Positions 51,642-59,825 of a stretch of 64,000 bases of DNA are shown in pieces. The notes under the pieces were generated by a model that searched no databases, was not told where the DNA came from, and saw nothing but the letters and a program-made list of their open reading frames with translations. This DNA is from Granulibacter bethesdensis. GTDB taxonomy: Bacteria; Pseudomonadota; Alphaproteobacteria; Acetobacterales; Acetobacteraceae. The first letter of the stretch is position 1; each line of letters starts with the position of its first letter. The DNA lies in assembly GCF_001889545.1 (NCBI RefSeq), contig NZ_CP018194.1, positions 558,001 to 622,000 of the forward strand, given 5' to 3'. The position numbers and the translations under genes are program-made.

Positions 51642-51678
51642 AAACGCCGCATGCCTTGTTACCGGGCATGCGGCGTTT
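51642..51678. terminator. Bidirectional terminator between the DTG-protease gene and fae
   Basis: A 14-bp stem (AAACGCCGCATGCC / GGCATGCGGCGTTT) with a 9-base loop. On the minus strand the stem runs into a T-tract (the A-run at 51639-51644), fitting the end of fae; it also lies 16 bases after the protease stop on the other strand. Confidence 0.85.
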
Positions 51679-51698
51679 GCGATGGTCAGGATAGAAAA

Positions 51699-52247
51699 TC
51701 AGATTTTCCCGTCCAGTCCCATCTGATGATATTTGTGAATGATCTTGTCCTGGTTTTCTAGCAGCCAGTCGATTGAGGGTTCATTCTGCATGGCTTTGCG
51801 GATAGCTTCCGTGGTGCCCTTGCGCTGGATTTCGAACAGCGCCTTGTGATCCAGATTGTCGTCATTGATGACGGACGGCGCCAGCCACACGGAACAGATG
51901 ATGCCGAGGTCATTGACCTGATCTTTCGGCAGATAGCCCTCCCGCACGGCATCCAGAACGCCGTTGGCGATGGCAAATTGAACCGTGCCCATCAGGATAT
52001 TGGTGTAGCGCTGGCTTTTCACGGTTACTTTGGACACGCACAGAGTCACCGGGCGAACCTGAATCCCGGTGTTCAGAATAGCGAAAACACGACTGTGACC
52101 GGCAACCTGATCGCCTACCAGAGTGGCGAGAGCGGTACCGACCGGCCCGTCCAGCGCACCGATGACAACCTCCGGTTCTGCTGCGGTGCCGGGTGGCCCG
52201 CCAGCAACCAGAGCCTCGCCGGTACGCAGGATAATACGTTCGCTCAT
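51699..52247 (-). CDS. fae: Formaldehyde-activating enzyme family protein
   Basis: 182-aa Fae-fold protein. In methylotrophs Fae condenses formaldehyde with tetrahydromethanopterin. Recognised by GEALV near the start, VTLCVSKVTVKSQRY and QFAIANGVLDAVREGYLP. By eye, the residue aligned with the proposed catalytic His17 of Methylobacterium Fae is Glu24 here (AAEPEVVIG), so it may be a Fae-like paralogue with a different activity. AAGGAGA lies 7 bases before the ATG. A decayed partial copy is at 49988-50293. Confidence 0.85.
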   Translation of the reverse strand: MSERIILRTGEALVAGGPPGTAAEPEVVIGALDGPVGTALATLVGDQVAGHSRVFAILNTGIQVRPVTLCVSKVTVKSQRYTNILMGTVQFAIANGVLDAVREGYLPKDQVNDLGIICSVWLAPSVINDDNLDHKALFEIQRKGTTEAIRKAMQNEPSIDWLLENQDKIIHKYHQMGLDGKI

Positions 52248-52333
52248 GGAGGGGTCTCCTTATCGGACAGGGGGAAGGAAATGAGACGGGCTGACAGATT
52301 GGCCTGTACCAAACTCTGCCCGCCTCAGAGATA

Positions 52334-53497
52334 TCATGTGCCAGAATGATCCGGCAGAATGGCCCGGGCAATGCGCATAGCAGCATTTGCTGCCGGTATG
52401 CCCGCATAACACGCGACATGCATCAGTGTTTCTGCGACATCGCCGGGGGAGGCACCGGTATTCCTTGTGGCGCGACAATGGCCTTTGAACTCGTCCTCAG
52501 CGCGCAGGGTGGCGAGGACGGCCAGAGTGATCAGGCTGCGGGTGCGACGATCCAGACCGGGGCGTGACCATGGCCCGCCCCAGGCGGCCTCCGTCATCCA
52601 GGTCTGGAAATCCCGCTCGAAGGGGGAGGCGTGGTCGAAGGCATGCTGGACGAATTCCTCCCCCATCACGGCGCGTCGCGTCGTCAGGCCGCGCGTCAGC
52701 GCATCGGCCTGTGCCTGTGCGCCGATAAAGCGATGGATCGCCTCCACAACCTGTCGGGGTTGTTCGGTGCAGATCATATGGGCGGCATTTTCAATGATGG
52801 TGAAGGCCGCTCCAAGCCGGTCGCGCAGGGCTTCAGCCATGGGGATCGGGGTGGATTGGTCCTGATCCCCCACCAGCACAAGGGATGGTGCCAGAATGGC
52901 CTCGGCATGATCCGACAGATCGGCGACGGAGAGGGCCTCGCACGCCCCGGCATATCCTTCCGGATCGGTTCGGCAGAGCATGGTATACAGGCCGTGCGCG
53001 GCGGGATCAGCCAGAAAATCCTCTGTCACCCAACCGGGCAGCACCTGATCCGCCAGCAATGCCATTCCTTCTGCGCGCGCCAGAGAGGCACGGTCCAGAA
53101 AACGGGATGGTTCTGCCATCGCCAGACCAGTATCGCAGAGAATCAGCGAACGTACCCGGGCCGGAGCGATGGCCGCGAGCATCTGTGCCACCATGCCGCC
53201 CAGAGAAATCCCCGCGACATGGGCTTCATCCACGCCCAGCGCATCCAGTACGGCCAGAGCATCCCGTGCCAGCATGTCGATGCTGTATGGTCCCTGCGTC
53301 ACCTCCGTCAGCCCATGTCCGCGCAGATCGGGACGGATGACGCGATAGCTCCGGGCCAGTTCGGCTGCGATGCTGTCCCATGCCGCTCCGGTCGCCCCGA
53401 GCGCATGGAGCAGCAGGAAAGCCGGTGCTCCCTCCGGGCCATCGATCGTCAAGTGTACGTTTAAATCTCCAGCCAGTTCCCCGGTGCGTAGAAACAT
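52334..53497 (-). CDS. pcaL: Fused 3-oxoadipate enol-lactonase/4-carboxymuconolactone decarboxylase
   Basis: 387 aa. Residues 1-255 are an alpha/beta hydrolase, PcaD type, with nucleophile GISLGGMVAQ and catalytic GDQDQSTPI plus late AAHMICTEQP. Residues 265-387 are a carboxymuconolactone decarboxylase domain (GPWSRPGLDRRTRSLITLAVLATL). The fusion is known as PcaL in the protocatechuate branch of the beta-ketoadipate path. No other pca genes are in the window. Divergent from the GlcG/HbpS-like gene; fae follows 86 bases downstream. Confidence 0.92.
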   Translation of the reverse strand: MFLRTGELAGDLNVHLTIDGPEGAPAFLLLHALGATGAAWDSIAAELARSYRVIRPDLRGHGLTEVTQGPYSIDMLARDALAVLDALGVDEAHVAGISLGGMVAQMLAAIAPARVRSLILCDTGLAMAEPSRFLDRASLARAEGMALLADQVLPGWVTEDFLADPAAHGLYTMLCRTDPEGYAGACEALSVADLSDHAEAILAPSLVLVGDQDQSTPIPMAEALRDRLGAAFTIIENAAHMICTEQPRQVVEAIHRFIGAQAQADALTRGLTTRRAVMGEEFVQHAFDHASPFERDFQTWMTEAAWGGPWSRPGLDRRTRSLITLAVLATLRAEDEFKGHCRATRNTGASPGDVAETLMHVACYAGIPAANAAMRIARAILPDHSGT

Positions 53498-53633
53498 CCG
53501 CCTTTATCCTCTTCCATGCTCAAGCCGTTCTGGACTTGCCGCGATGCTTCATGCAACGCATGGGCCGATGAAATGACGCGGCCAGAGAGTCGTGAATGCC
53601 GGTCACTAATGCTGAAAGAGGAAGTTGGATATC

Positions 53634-54080
53634 ATGAGCAATACAGGGCAGGATACAGTGCTGACACTGAACAAGGCGCAGGCGATCATTAAGGCCAGCC
53701 TCGAAAAGGCGACCTCTGCGGGGATGAAGCCGCTGGCGGTTGCGGTGCTGGATGCGCGGGGAGCACTGAAGGCTTTTGGTGGGGCGGATGGTACCAGCCT
53801 GCGCCGGGGTGAGGTTGCGATCGGCAAGGCACATGGCGCGGTGGCGCTGGGTATGGGCAGCCGGGCGATTGCTGATCGTGCCGCGACGGATCCCAGTTTT
53901 GTGGCGGCGGTGACTCATGCGGTTGGTGGTTCCCTGATCCCCGTACCGGGCGGGGTGCTGATCATGGCGGGTGACACCCTGCTGGGGGCGGTCGGCGCGT
54001 CGGGCGATACCTCCGACAATGACGAGGCCGCCGTGGTCGCGGGGATCGAGGCCGCAGGATACACCGCACGCATCCGTTAA
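53634..54080 (+). CDS. GlcG/HbpS-family protein (DUF336)
   Basis: 148-aa protein with the GlcG/HbpS pattern: a helix (TLNKAQAIIKASLEKA), VAVLDARGALKAF, RGEVAIGKAHGAVALGMGSR, and late LGAVGASGDTSDNDEAAV. Family members bind heme or small molecules; some sit with glycolate oxidase. No signal peptide. GAGGAAG is 8 bases before the ATG. Role here unknown. Confidence 0.85.
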   Translation: MSNTGQDTVLTLNKAQAIIKASLEKATSAGMKPLAVAVLDARGALKAFGGADGTSLRRGEVAIGKAHGAVALGMGSRAIADRAATDPSFVAAVTHAVGGSLIPVPGGVLIMAGDTLLGAVGASGDTSDNDEAAVVAGIEAAGYTARIR

Positions 54081-54115
54081 TCGTTATGCGGACAGGGAGG
54101 CCATAAGCGGCGCTC

Positions 54116-55315
54116 ATGGCGGGGTATAAAACCGGATCATCTCTGCCAGGTCGTCGGATGGCGCTTGCATGGGCGGCATCCCTGTTGACGGGTGCTCACA
54201 CTGCATGGGGACGGGAGGAGGGGCGTGGCAGTATTCTGCACCGTGCTCTTCCCCGTACACCTCATGTGCCGCCCGCTGTCGCGTTCGATGCGACCGCCAG
54301 CCTGCTGCATCGTGTGGTCATGGGATGCAGCGGCGAGGATTATGCCAGCGCCGTGCAGGCGGTTGCAGGGCAGAGGCTGGAGCGTCTTCAGACCAGGCTG
54401 GTGGTCGATGTCACCGATACGCTACCAAGGATGGAAAGCATCCGGCAGGCCCGCACTCTGTTGCGGCCTGCACCTTGCGATGTGCTGCTGCTCGATGACA
54501 TCGCCATGTATACCCTGTCCCTGATCCAGCCTTTTCGTCCGGCTACGCCGCAATTTCTTCCGGCTTTGATCGGTGTCGAACCGGATCTGCGCCTGCCCTA
54601 TGCTGTTCCGCAGATGCAGAGCGGTCTGGTCATCGTCAGACGTGCTTCCCTGACAAAGGATATGGTGCTGTTGCGCTATGGTGATCTGGCTTCACCGCGC
54701 CTGCATGGGCGGGTGGGGTTTTCGGATGCGCAGTATCTTCAGGTCATGGGTGCTGCCACGTTGGCCATGGGCGGAAGCATGACATATTACGCGCCCGGCC
54801 TGACCTGGCTGCGCCGCCTGCGTCACCATGGTGCACGGAGCTATCCGAGTGATGAAGCATTGGGCAATGCCCTGCGCACCGGAGAGATCGTTGCCGCCCT
54901 GACCTTGCAGGCCAATGCAGTGATCTGGCAGCAGATGGTAGGTGACCTGTCCTGGCATGCGGCGGAGGAGGGGGTGATTCCCGTCATGATGCAGGCAGCC
55001 ATGCTGCGCGGTGATGCCGATCCTGCCGCGGCCGCCCTGGCCTGTAACATGCTGCTGGAGCCGCAGGTGCAGACCGATCTGATGCACCGTACCGGTTTTC
55101 TGCCGACCGTAACCTCCCTGCTGGAGGATCACGAAACGATCCAGGCCTATGGTTTTTCAACCTATCAGCGGGACCGGTTCCAGTGGCCGGTATATGCCTA
55201 TCTGGCAGGGGAGATGATGGCGCTGTGGAAGCAATGGATTGCCGTCTTTGATGCCCGGCCGGTGCGTCCGGCCCACCGTCCGGCGGGGCATCCGAAACCG
55301 GTGGTCAGACCGTGA
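54116..55315 (+). CDS. Extracellular solute-binding protein, orphan
   Basis: 399-aa protein with a short signal peptide containing GRRMALAWAASLLTG (possibly Tat) and a two-lobed periplasmic-binding fold (CDVLLLDDIAMYTLSLIQPF, DLASPRLHGRVGFSDAQYL, AALTLQANAVIWQQM). It belongs to the family-1 binding proteins for sugars or polyamines. No permease or ATPase gene is adjacent, so its partners are elsewhere or it is a sensor. It begins 35 bases after the GlcG-like gene. Confidence 0.75.
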   Translation: MAGYKTGSSLPGRRMALAWAASLLTGAHTAWGREEGRGSILHRALPRTPHVPPAVAFDATASLLHRVVMGCSGEDYASAVQAVAGQRLERLQTRLVVDVTDTLPRMESIRQARTLLRPAPCDVLLLDDIAMYTLSLIQPFRPATPQFLPALIGVEPDLRLPYAVPQMQSGLVIVRRASLTKDMVLLRYGDLASPRLHGRVGFSDAQYLQVMGAATLAMGGSMTYYAPGLTWLRRLRHHGARSYPSDEALGNALRTGEIVAALTLQANAVIWQQMVGDLSWHAAEEGVIPVMMQAAMLRGDADPAAAALACNMLLEPQVQTDLMHRTGFLPTVTSLLEDHETIQAYGFSTYQRDRFQWPVYAYLAGEMMALWKQWIAVFDARPVRPAHRPAGHPKPVVRP

Positions 55316-55333
55316 TGAGGGCGGCGGGAAAAT

Positions 55334-55362
55334 TTGACTTTTGGATGAACCCTCTCTATAGG
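55334..55362 (+). promoter_or_regulatory. Sigma-70 promoter of rpsD
   Basis: TTGACT (55334-55339) and TATAGG (55357-55362) are separated by exactly 17 bases, close to the consensus, about 130 bases before rpsD. Confidence 0.75.
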
Positions 55363-55492
55363 CCCGCCCTCACGGCCGGGAACGAGGACGGACCTTCGGG
55401 GTTCGCGCCCGCCGGATGCACTGCATCCGGACTACCGGTGCAACAAAAGACTCAAGGCGCATGCCGGGTCACATAAAGAAGGCTGTCCTGCG
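55363..55492 (+). promoter_or_regulatory. Structured rpsD leader RNA
   Basis: About 120 bases separate the promoter from rpsD. It contains a strong 8-bp hairpin, CCGGATGC-ACT-GCATCCGG (55412-55430), and GC-rich segments that can pair (GGACCTTCGGGGTTC). It may be an S4 autoregulatory leader, as known for S4 in other bacteria, but it does not match a consensus I can recall. Confidence 0.45.
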
Positions 55493-56110
55493 ATGACCAA
55501 ACGCGCAGAATCGAAATTCAAGATCAATCGCCGCCTCGGCGTCAACCTGTGGGGCCGCGCCAAGTCTCCGCTGAACAAGCGTGACTACGCGCCAGGCCAG
55601 CATGGCCAGCGCCGCAAGGGCAAGCCGAGCGATTTCGGCATTCAGCTGATGGCGAAGCAGAAGCTGAAGGGCTATTACGGCAATATCAGCGAGAAGCAGT
55701 TCCGCAAGTATTATGAGGAAGCGGTGCGTCGCAAGGGCGATACCTCCGAGAACCTCATTGAGCTGCTGGAGCGCCGCCTGGACGCCGTCATCTATCGTAT
55801 GAAGTTCGCGCTGACCCCGTTCGCGGCCCGTCAGTTCGTGAATCACGGCCATGTGCTGGTGAACGGCAAGCGCGTCAACATCCCGTCCTATCTGGTGAAG
55901 GTCGGTGATGTGGTGGAAGTGCGTGAGAAGTCGAAGCAGCTTGCCATGGTGCTGGACGCCACCCAGAGTGGTGAGCGCGATGTGCCGGAATATCTGCATG
56001 TTGATCATCGCCTGATGAAGGGCACCTATGCCCGTTATCCGAAGCTGTCCGATGTGCCGTATCCGGTGCAGATGGAACCGAATCTGGTCATCGAATACTA
56101 TTCTCGCTGA
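55493..56110 (+). CDS. rpsD: 30S ribosomal protein S4
   Basis: 205-aa primary 16S-rRNA-binding protein. All S4 blocks are present: [62 protein letters not shown] and the S4 RNA-binding domain [37 protein letters not shown] lies 10 bases before the ATG. Single-gene unit with its own promoter, unlike the alpha operon position in enterics. Confidence 0.98.
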   Translation: MTKRAESKFKINRRLGVNLWGRAKSPLNKRDYAPGQHGQRRKGKPSDFGIQLMAKQKLKGYYGNISEKQFRKYYEEAVRRKGDTSENLIELLERRLDAVIYRMKFALTPFAARQFVNHGHVLVNGKRVNIPSYLVKVGDVVEVREKSKQLAMVLDATQSGERDVPEYLHVDHRLMKGTYARYPKLSDVPYPVQMEPNLVIEYYSR

Positions 56111-56135
56111 TCCGGTTTTTATCGGTACGTTTTTC

Positions 56136-56165
56136 AACGCCGGGCATGGCAGCATGTCCGGCGTT
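56136..56165 (+). terminator. Stem-loop after rpsD
   Basis: AACGCCGGGCATG / CATGTCCGGCGTT, a 13-bp stem (one G-T pair) with a GCAG loop, 25 bases after the rpsD stop. The T-tract after it is poor (GCCGTTTC), so efficiency is unsure. Confidence 0.6.
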
Positions 56166-56209
56166 GCCGTTTCTGCTGCCGCTTGTCCTGATGGGGTGCG
56201 CTTCGCGTT

Positions 56210-57748
56210 ATGACCGCGCTTGCCAATGAAATCCGCCGCCGCCGCACCTTTGCGATCATTTCCCACCCTGACGCGGGTAAAACCACGCTGACCGAGCGAT
56301 TGCTGGTCGCTGGTGGGGCCATTCAGCTTGCGGGAAATGTCCGTGCGAAAGGGGAGCGGCGCCGCACCCGGTCGGACTGGATGGCCATCGAGCGGGATCG
56401 TGGCATTTCCGTCGTTACCTCGGTGATGACGTTCGAATACAAGGATTGTGTGTTCAATCTGCTGGATACGCCGGGCCACGAGGACTTCTCGGAAGACACC
56501 TACCGCACACTGACGGCGGTGGACTCGGCGGTGATGGTGATTGACGCTGCGAAAGGTATCGAGGCCCGCACCCGCAAGCTGTTCGAGATCTGCCGTCTGC
56601 GCGATATTCCCATCATCACCTTCATCAACAAGATGGACCGTGAGGCGCAGGATCCGTTCGCGTTGCTGGACGAGGTCGCGAATACGCTCGCGCTGGATAC
56701 CGCGCCGGTTACCTGGCCGGTGGGCAGGGCGGCGGATTTCATCGGCACTTATGATCTGCGTTTGCAGGAATACCGTCTGACGCAGCAGGTTCCGGAGTCC
56801 GATGCCCGTATGCAGGGTGTCGCGGAGGAGCTGGAGCTGGTCCGTGCCGCCCTGCCGGAATTCGAAGTCGAAGGCTTCATGGAAGGCCATCTGACCCCGG
56901 TTTTCTTCGGTGCGGCGATCAAGGATATCGGCGTGACCGATCTGCTCGATGCGCTGTCCGCCTTCGGGCCGCCACCACGGGCACAGCCGGCGGATACCCG
57001 TGTTGTTTCAGCGGAAGAAGAAACAGCGACTGCGCTGGTGTTCAAGATTCAGGCGAATATGGACCCTAATCACCGGGACCGGATTGCCTTTGCCCGCGTG
57101 TGCTCCGGCAAGATCGTGCGCGGCATGCGGATGAAGCAGGCCCGTACCGGCAAACAGATTCCGCTGCATGCGCCGCAATTCTTCTTCGCGCGCGATCGTC
57201 AGTTGGCTGAGGAGGCCTTTGCCGGCGACGTGGTGGGGATTCCCAATCATGGCACGCTGCGCATTGGCGATACGCTGACGGAGGAAGAAGGGCTGAACTT
57301 CACCGGCGTGCCTTATTTTGCCCCGGAAATCCTCCGCCGTGTGCAGATCAAGGACGCGATGAAAGCCAAAAAGCTCAAGCAGGCTTTGCAGGAGCTGGCT
57401 GAAGAAGGGGTGGTACAGCTGTTCCGCCCACGCGATGGTTCCCAGCCGATCGTGGGCGTGGTGGGGGTGTTGCAGCTTGACGTGCTGATGGCGCGGCTGG
57501 CCAATGAATATGGGGTGCCGATTACGTTCGATCAGACACCGTTTTCTCTGGCACGCTGGGTGTCCGGGGAGAAAGCGGCGCTGGAGAAATTCATTGATGC
57601 GCAACGCAGCGCCATGGCGGATGATGTCGACGGCGATCCGGTTTTTCTGGCAAGCTCAGCCTTCATGATGCGGCGTACGGCGGAGCTGAGTCCCGATATC
57701 ACTTTCCGGGACGTCAAGGACATGCATGCAGATGCTGTTTCTGCATAA
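56210..57748 (+). CDS. prfC: Peptide chain release factor 3
   Basis: 512-aa translational GTPase that recycles RF1/RF2. G1 ISHPDAGKTTLTERL, RF3 hallmark GERRRTRSDWMAIERDRGISVVTSV, G3 LLDTPGHEDFSEDTYR, G4 INKMDRE. Length fits RF3 (about 525). Single gene 99 bases after rpsD. Confidence 0.97.
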   Translation: MTALANEIRRRRTFAIISHPDAGKTTLTERLLVAGGAIQLAGNVRAKGERRRTRSDWMAIERDRGISVVTSVMTFEYKDCVFNLLDTPGHEDFSEDTYRTLTAVDSAVMVIDAAKGIEARTRKLFEICRLRDIPIITFINKMDREAQDPFALLDEVANTLALDTAPVTWPVGRAADFIGTYDLRLQEYRLTQQVPESDARMQGVAEELELVRAALPEFEVEGFMEGHLTPVFFGAAIKDIGVTDLLDALSAFGPPPRAQPADTRVVSAEEETATALVFKIQANMDPNHRDRIAFARVCSGKIVRGMRMKQARTGKQIPLHAPQFFFARDRQLAEEAFAGDVVGIPNHGTLRIGDTLTEEEGLNFTGVPYFAPEILRRVQIKDAMKAKKLKQALQELAEEGVVQLFRPRDGSQPIVGVVGVLQLDVLMARLANEYGVPITFDQTPFSLARWVSGEKAALEKFIDAQRSAMADDVDGDPVFLASSAFMMRRTAELSPDITFRDVKDMHADAVSA

Positions 57749-57852
57749 GCGCATGTGCTGATCTGATGGATGGGAATGCTTGCGGTGCTTCAAGCCAGGG
57801 CCGTGCCTGATTATCTAGGTGTTTCAGACTCCGCCGGATAAGGACGATGCAG

Positions 57853-58596
57853 ATGCAGGATGCCGCGCTGGAAAAGCATTTACAGGATGATGCCACGGCA
57901 GCTCGGGAGGCCTCGCTGCATCCGGTGACAGACATGGTTTCAGCGCCTCATGGCGCCGGGCTGCCGTTATTGCGTCAGGCCATCACGGAAGAATTCGCCG
58001 GTCGCATTGCCGTGGTCTCATCCTTTGGGGCTGAGTCCGCCCTGCTGCTCGCGCTGGTGGCGGAGATAGACCCTGCGACACCGATTATTTTTCTGGAAAC
58101 GGAGCGCCATTTTCCGGAGACGCTCGCCTATCGGCAGGAATTGGCAAACCTGCTTGGTCTGACCGGCATCCGCGATATCTACCCGGACCCGGATGAGGCA
58201 GCGGCTCAGGATCCGGATGCCGAATTATGGTATTTTGATGCTGATGCATGCTGCGCCCTGCGTAAGGTGCGCCCGCTGGAAAAGGCTTTGTCCGGTTTCG
58301 ATGCCTGGATCAGTGGGCGTAAACGCCATCAGGCCAGTACACGTGCCGCGCTGCCATTCCGGGAGGTCGAGGGCAAGTTTACCAAATTCAATCCGCTGGC
58401 CGACTGGGGGGCTGCCGATATCGAGGCGGAAATGACGCGGCGCCAGTTGCCGCGTCATCCTCTGGTGGCAAAAGGATACCCGTCAATCGGCTGTGCCCCT
58501 TGCACTCAGCCGGTGGCGCCCGGGGCCGATCCGAGATCAGGTCGATGGAGAGGCCGCGCCAAAACCGAATGCGGTATTCATCGGCCAACGGGCTGA
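57853..58596 (+). CDS. cysH: Phosphoadenylyl/adenylyl-sulfate reductase CysH
   Basis: About 247 aa; reduces activated sulfate to sulfite. The [4Fe-4S] cysteine pairs CCALRK and GCAPCT identify the APS-reductase type, and the catalytic Cys is in TECGIH. PP-loop VSSFGAESALLLALV. The second ATG is preferred because AAGGA is 8 bases before it and only 2 before the first (57847). No sulfite reductase genes are adjacent. Confidence 0.92.
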   Translation: MQDAALEKHLQDDATAAREASLHPVTDMVSAPHGAGLPLLRQAITEEFAGRIAVVSSFGAESALLLALVAEIDPATPIIFLETERHFPETLAYRQELANLLGLTGIRDIYPDPDEAAAQDPDAELWYFDADACCALRKVRPLEKALSGFDAWISGRKRHQASTRAALPFREVEGKFTKFNPLADWGAADIEAEMTRRQLPRHPLVAKGYPSIGCAPCTQPVAPGADPRSGRWRGRAKTECGIHRPTG

Positions 58597-58624
58597 CAGT
58601 GCAGCCCGTTGCACCCGTGAGACA

Positions 58625-59653
58625 TCAACCGACAGGGAATGGATTACGCTCTGAGAATTGGGCCTGGTGCCAGTAGGGATAGATTTTTGGCACCTCGCTG
58701 GCTGCATCCAGTCTGGCAACTTGATCTTCCGTCAAATTCCAGCCGATGGCGCCAAGATTATCGCGTAGTTGCTGCTCATTGCGGGCACCGATAATCACGT
58801 TGGCGACCCCCGGTCGTTGCAGCAGCCAGTTCAGGGCGATCTGCGGGACGGTTTTTCCGGTTTCCTGCGCAATTTCGTCCAGCGCATCGACGACTTTATA
58901 CAGATAGTCGTCATCGACCTGCGGTCCCGGATCGGCGGCGCGATGCAGTCGGCTGGTTTCGGGGAGAGGCTGCCCACGTCTGATTTTGCCTGTCAGCCGT
59001 CCCCAACCGAGTGGACTCCACACCATGCAGCCCACTCCCTGATCGAGACCGAGCGGCATCAACTCCCACTCATATTCCCGACCGACGAGGCTGTAATAGG
59101 CCTGATGCGAAATATAACGTGGCAGATTGTAGGTCTGCGCATAGGCCAGTGATTTCATCAGGTGCCAGCCGGAGAAATTGGAGCACCCAACATAGCGGAT
59201 TTTTCCTGCCCGGATCAGATCATCCAGCGTGTTCAGCACTTCCTCGACCGGCGTTTTCGCGTCGAAACCGTGTAAATGGAACAGGTCGATGTAATCGGTT
59301 CCCAGACGCTTCAGGGAGGCTTCGACCGAGCGGATCAGATGCAGGCGTGACGATCCGACATCGTTATATCCACTCCCGGCACGGAAAGTGGCTTTGGTGG
59401 AAATAAGAACCTGATCCCGCCGCCCGGCAATGGCGCCGCCCAGCACTTCTTCAGCGATCCCGGCTGAGTAAATATCGGCGCTGTCAAAAAAATTCAGACC
59501 CGCCTCAAGGCAGATATCGACCAGCCGCGTCGCTGCCTGAACATCTGTATCGCCCCATTCCTTGAAAAGCGCTCCCTTGCCGCCGAAGGTGCCGGTGCCA
59601 AGGCTGAGCACGGGAACAAAAAGCCCTGATCGGCCAAGCTGTCTGGTTTCCAT
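58625..59653 (-). CDS. Aldo/keto reductase
   Basis: 342-aa NADPH-dependent reductase with the catalytic tetrad in FFDSADIYSAG (Asp, Tyr), STKA (Lys) and LFHLHGFD (His), and the C-terminal NADP site VIIGARNEQQLRDN. GAGA-type ribosome site (AGGAGA) 7 bases before ATG 59653. Divergent from the flavoprotein; the interval has candidate operators. Confidence 0.94.
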   Translation of the reverse strand: METRQLGRSGLFVPVLSLGTGTFGGKGALFKEWGDTDVQAATRLVDICLEAGLNFFDSADIYSAGIAEEVLGGAIAGRRDQVLISTKATFRAGSGYNDVGSSRLHLIRSVEASLKRLGTDYIDLFHLHGFDAKTPVEEVLNTLDDLIRAGKIRYVGCSNFSGWHLMKSLAYAQTYNLPRYISHQAYYSLVGREYEWELMPLGLDQGVGCMVWSPLGWGRLTGKIRRGQPLPETSRLHRAADPGPQVDDDYLYKVVDALDEIAQETGKTVPQIALNWLLQRPGVANVIIGARNEQQLRDNLGAIGWNLTEDQVARLDAASEVPKIYPYWHQAQFSERNPFPVG

Positions 59654-59690
59654 ACACATTCTCCTGTCGATAAGAGATCATCGCGAACAT

Positions 59691-59719
59691 ATAGTAACGC
59701 AAGTTATTATATAGTCACT
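59691..59719. promoter_or_regulatory. Repeats in the aldo/keto reductase-flavoprotein interval
   Basis: TATAGTAAC (59691) recurs as TATAGTCAC (59711) exactly 20 bases, two helical turns, later, and an inverted repeat TAAC-GCAA-GTTA lies at 59696-59707. This suits a winged-helix (HxlR/MarR-type) repressor site, though no such gene is adjacent. Confidence 0.4.
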
Positions 59720-59825
59720 CCCTAAAATTCAGCTATTTGAAGCATCGCGGCATGATTGCTTTCCTTTTTGGTGGAAAATGCGTCTAGGCTTGGACTTCCT
59801 GTCGATAAGCGGAATCGAGGTCTCA

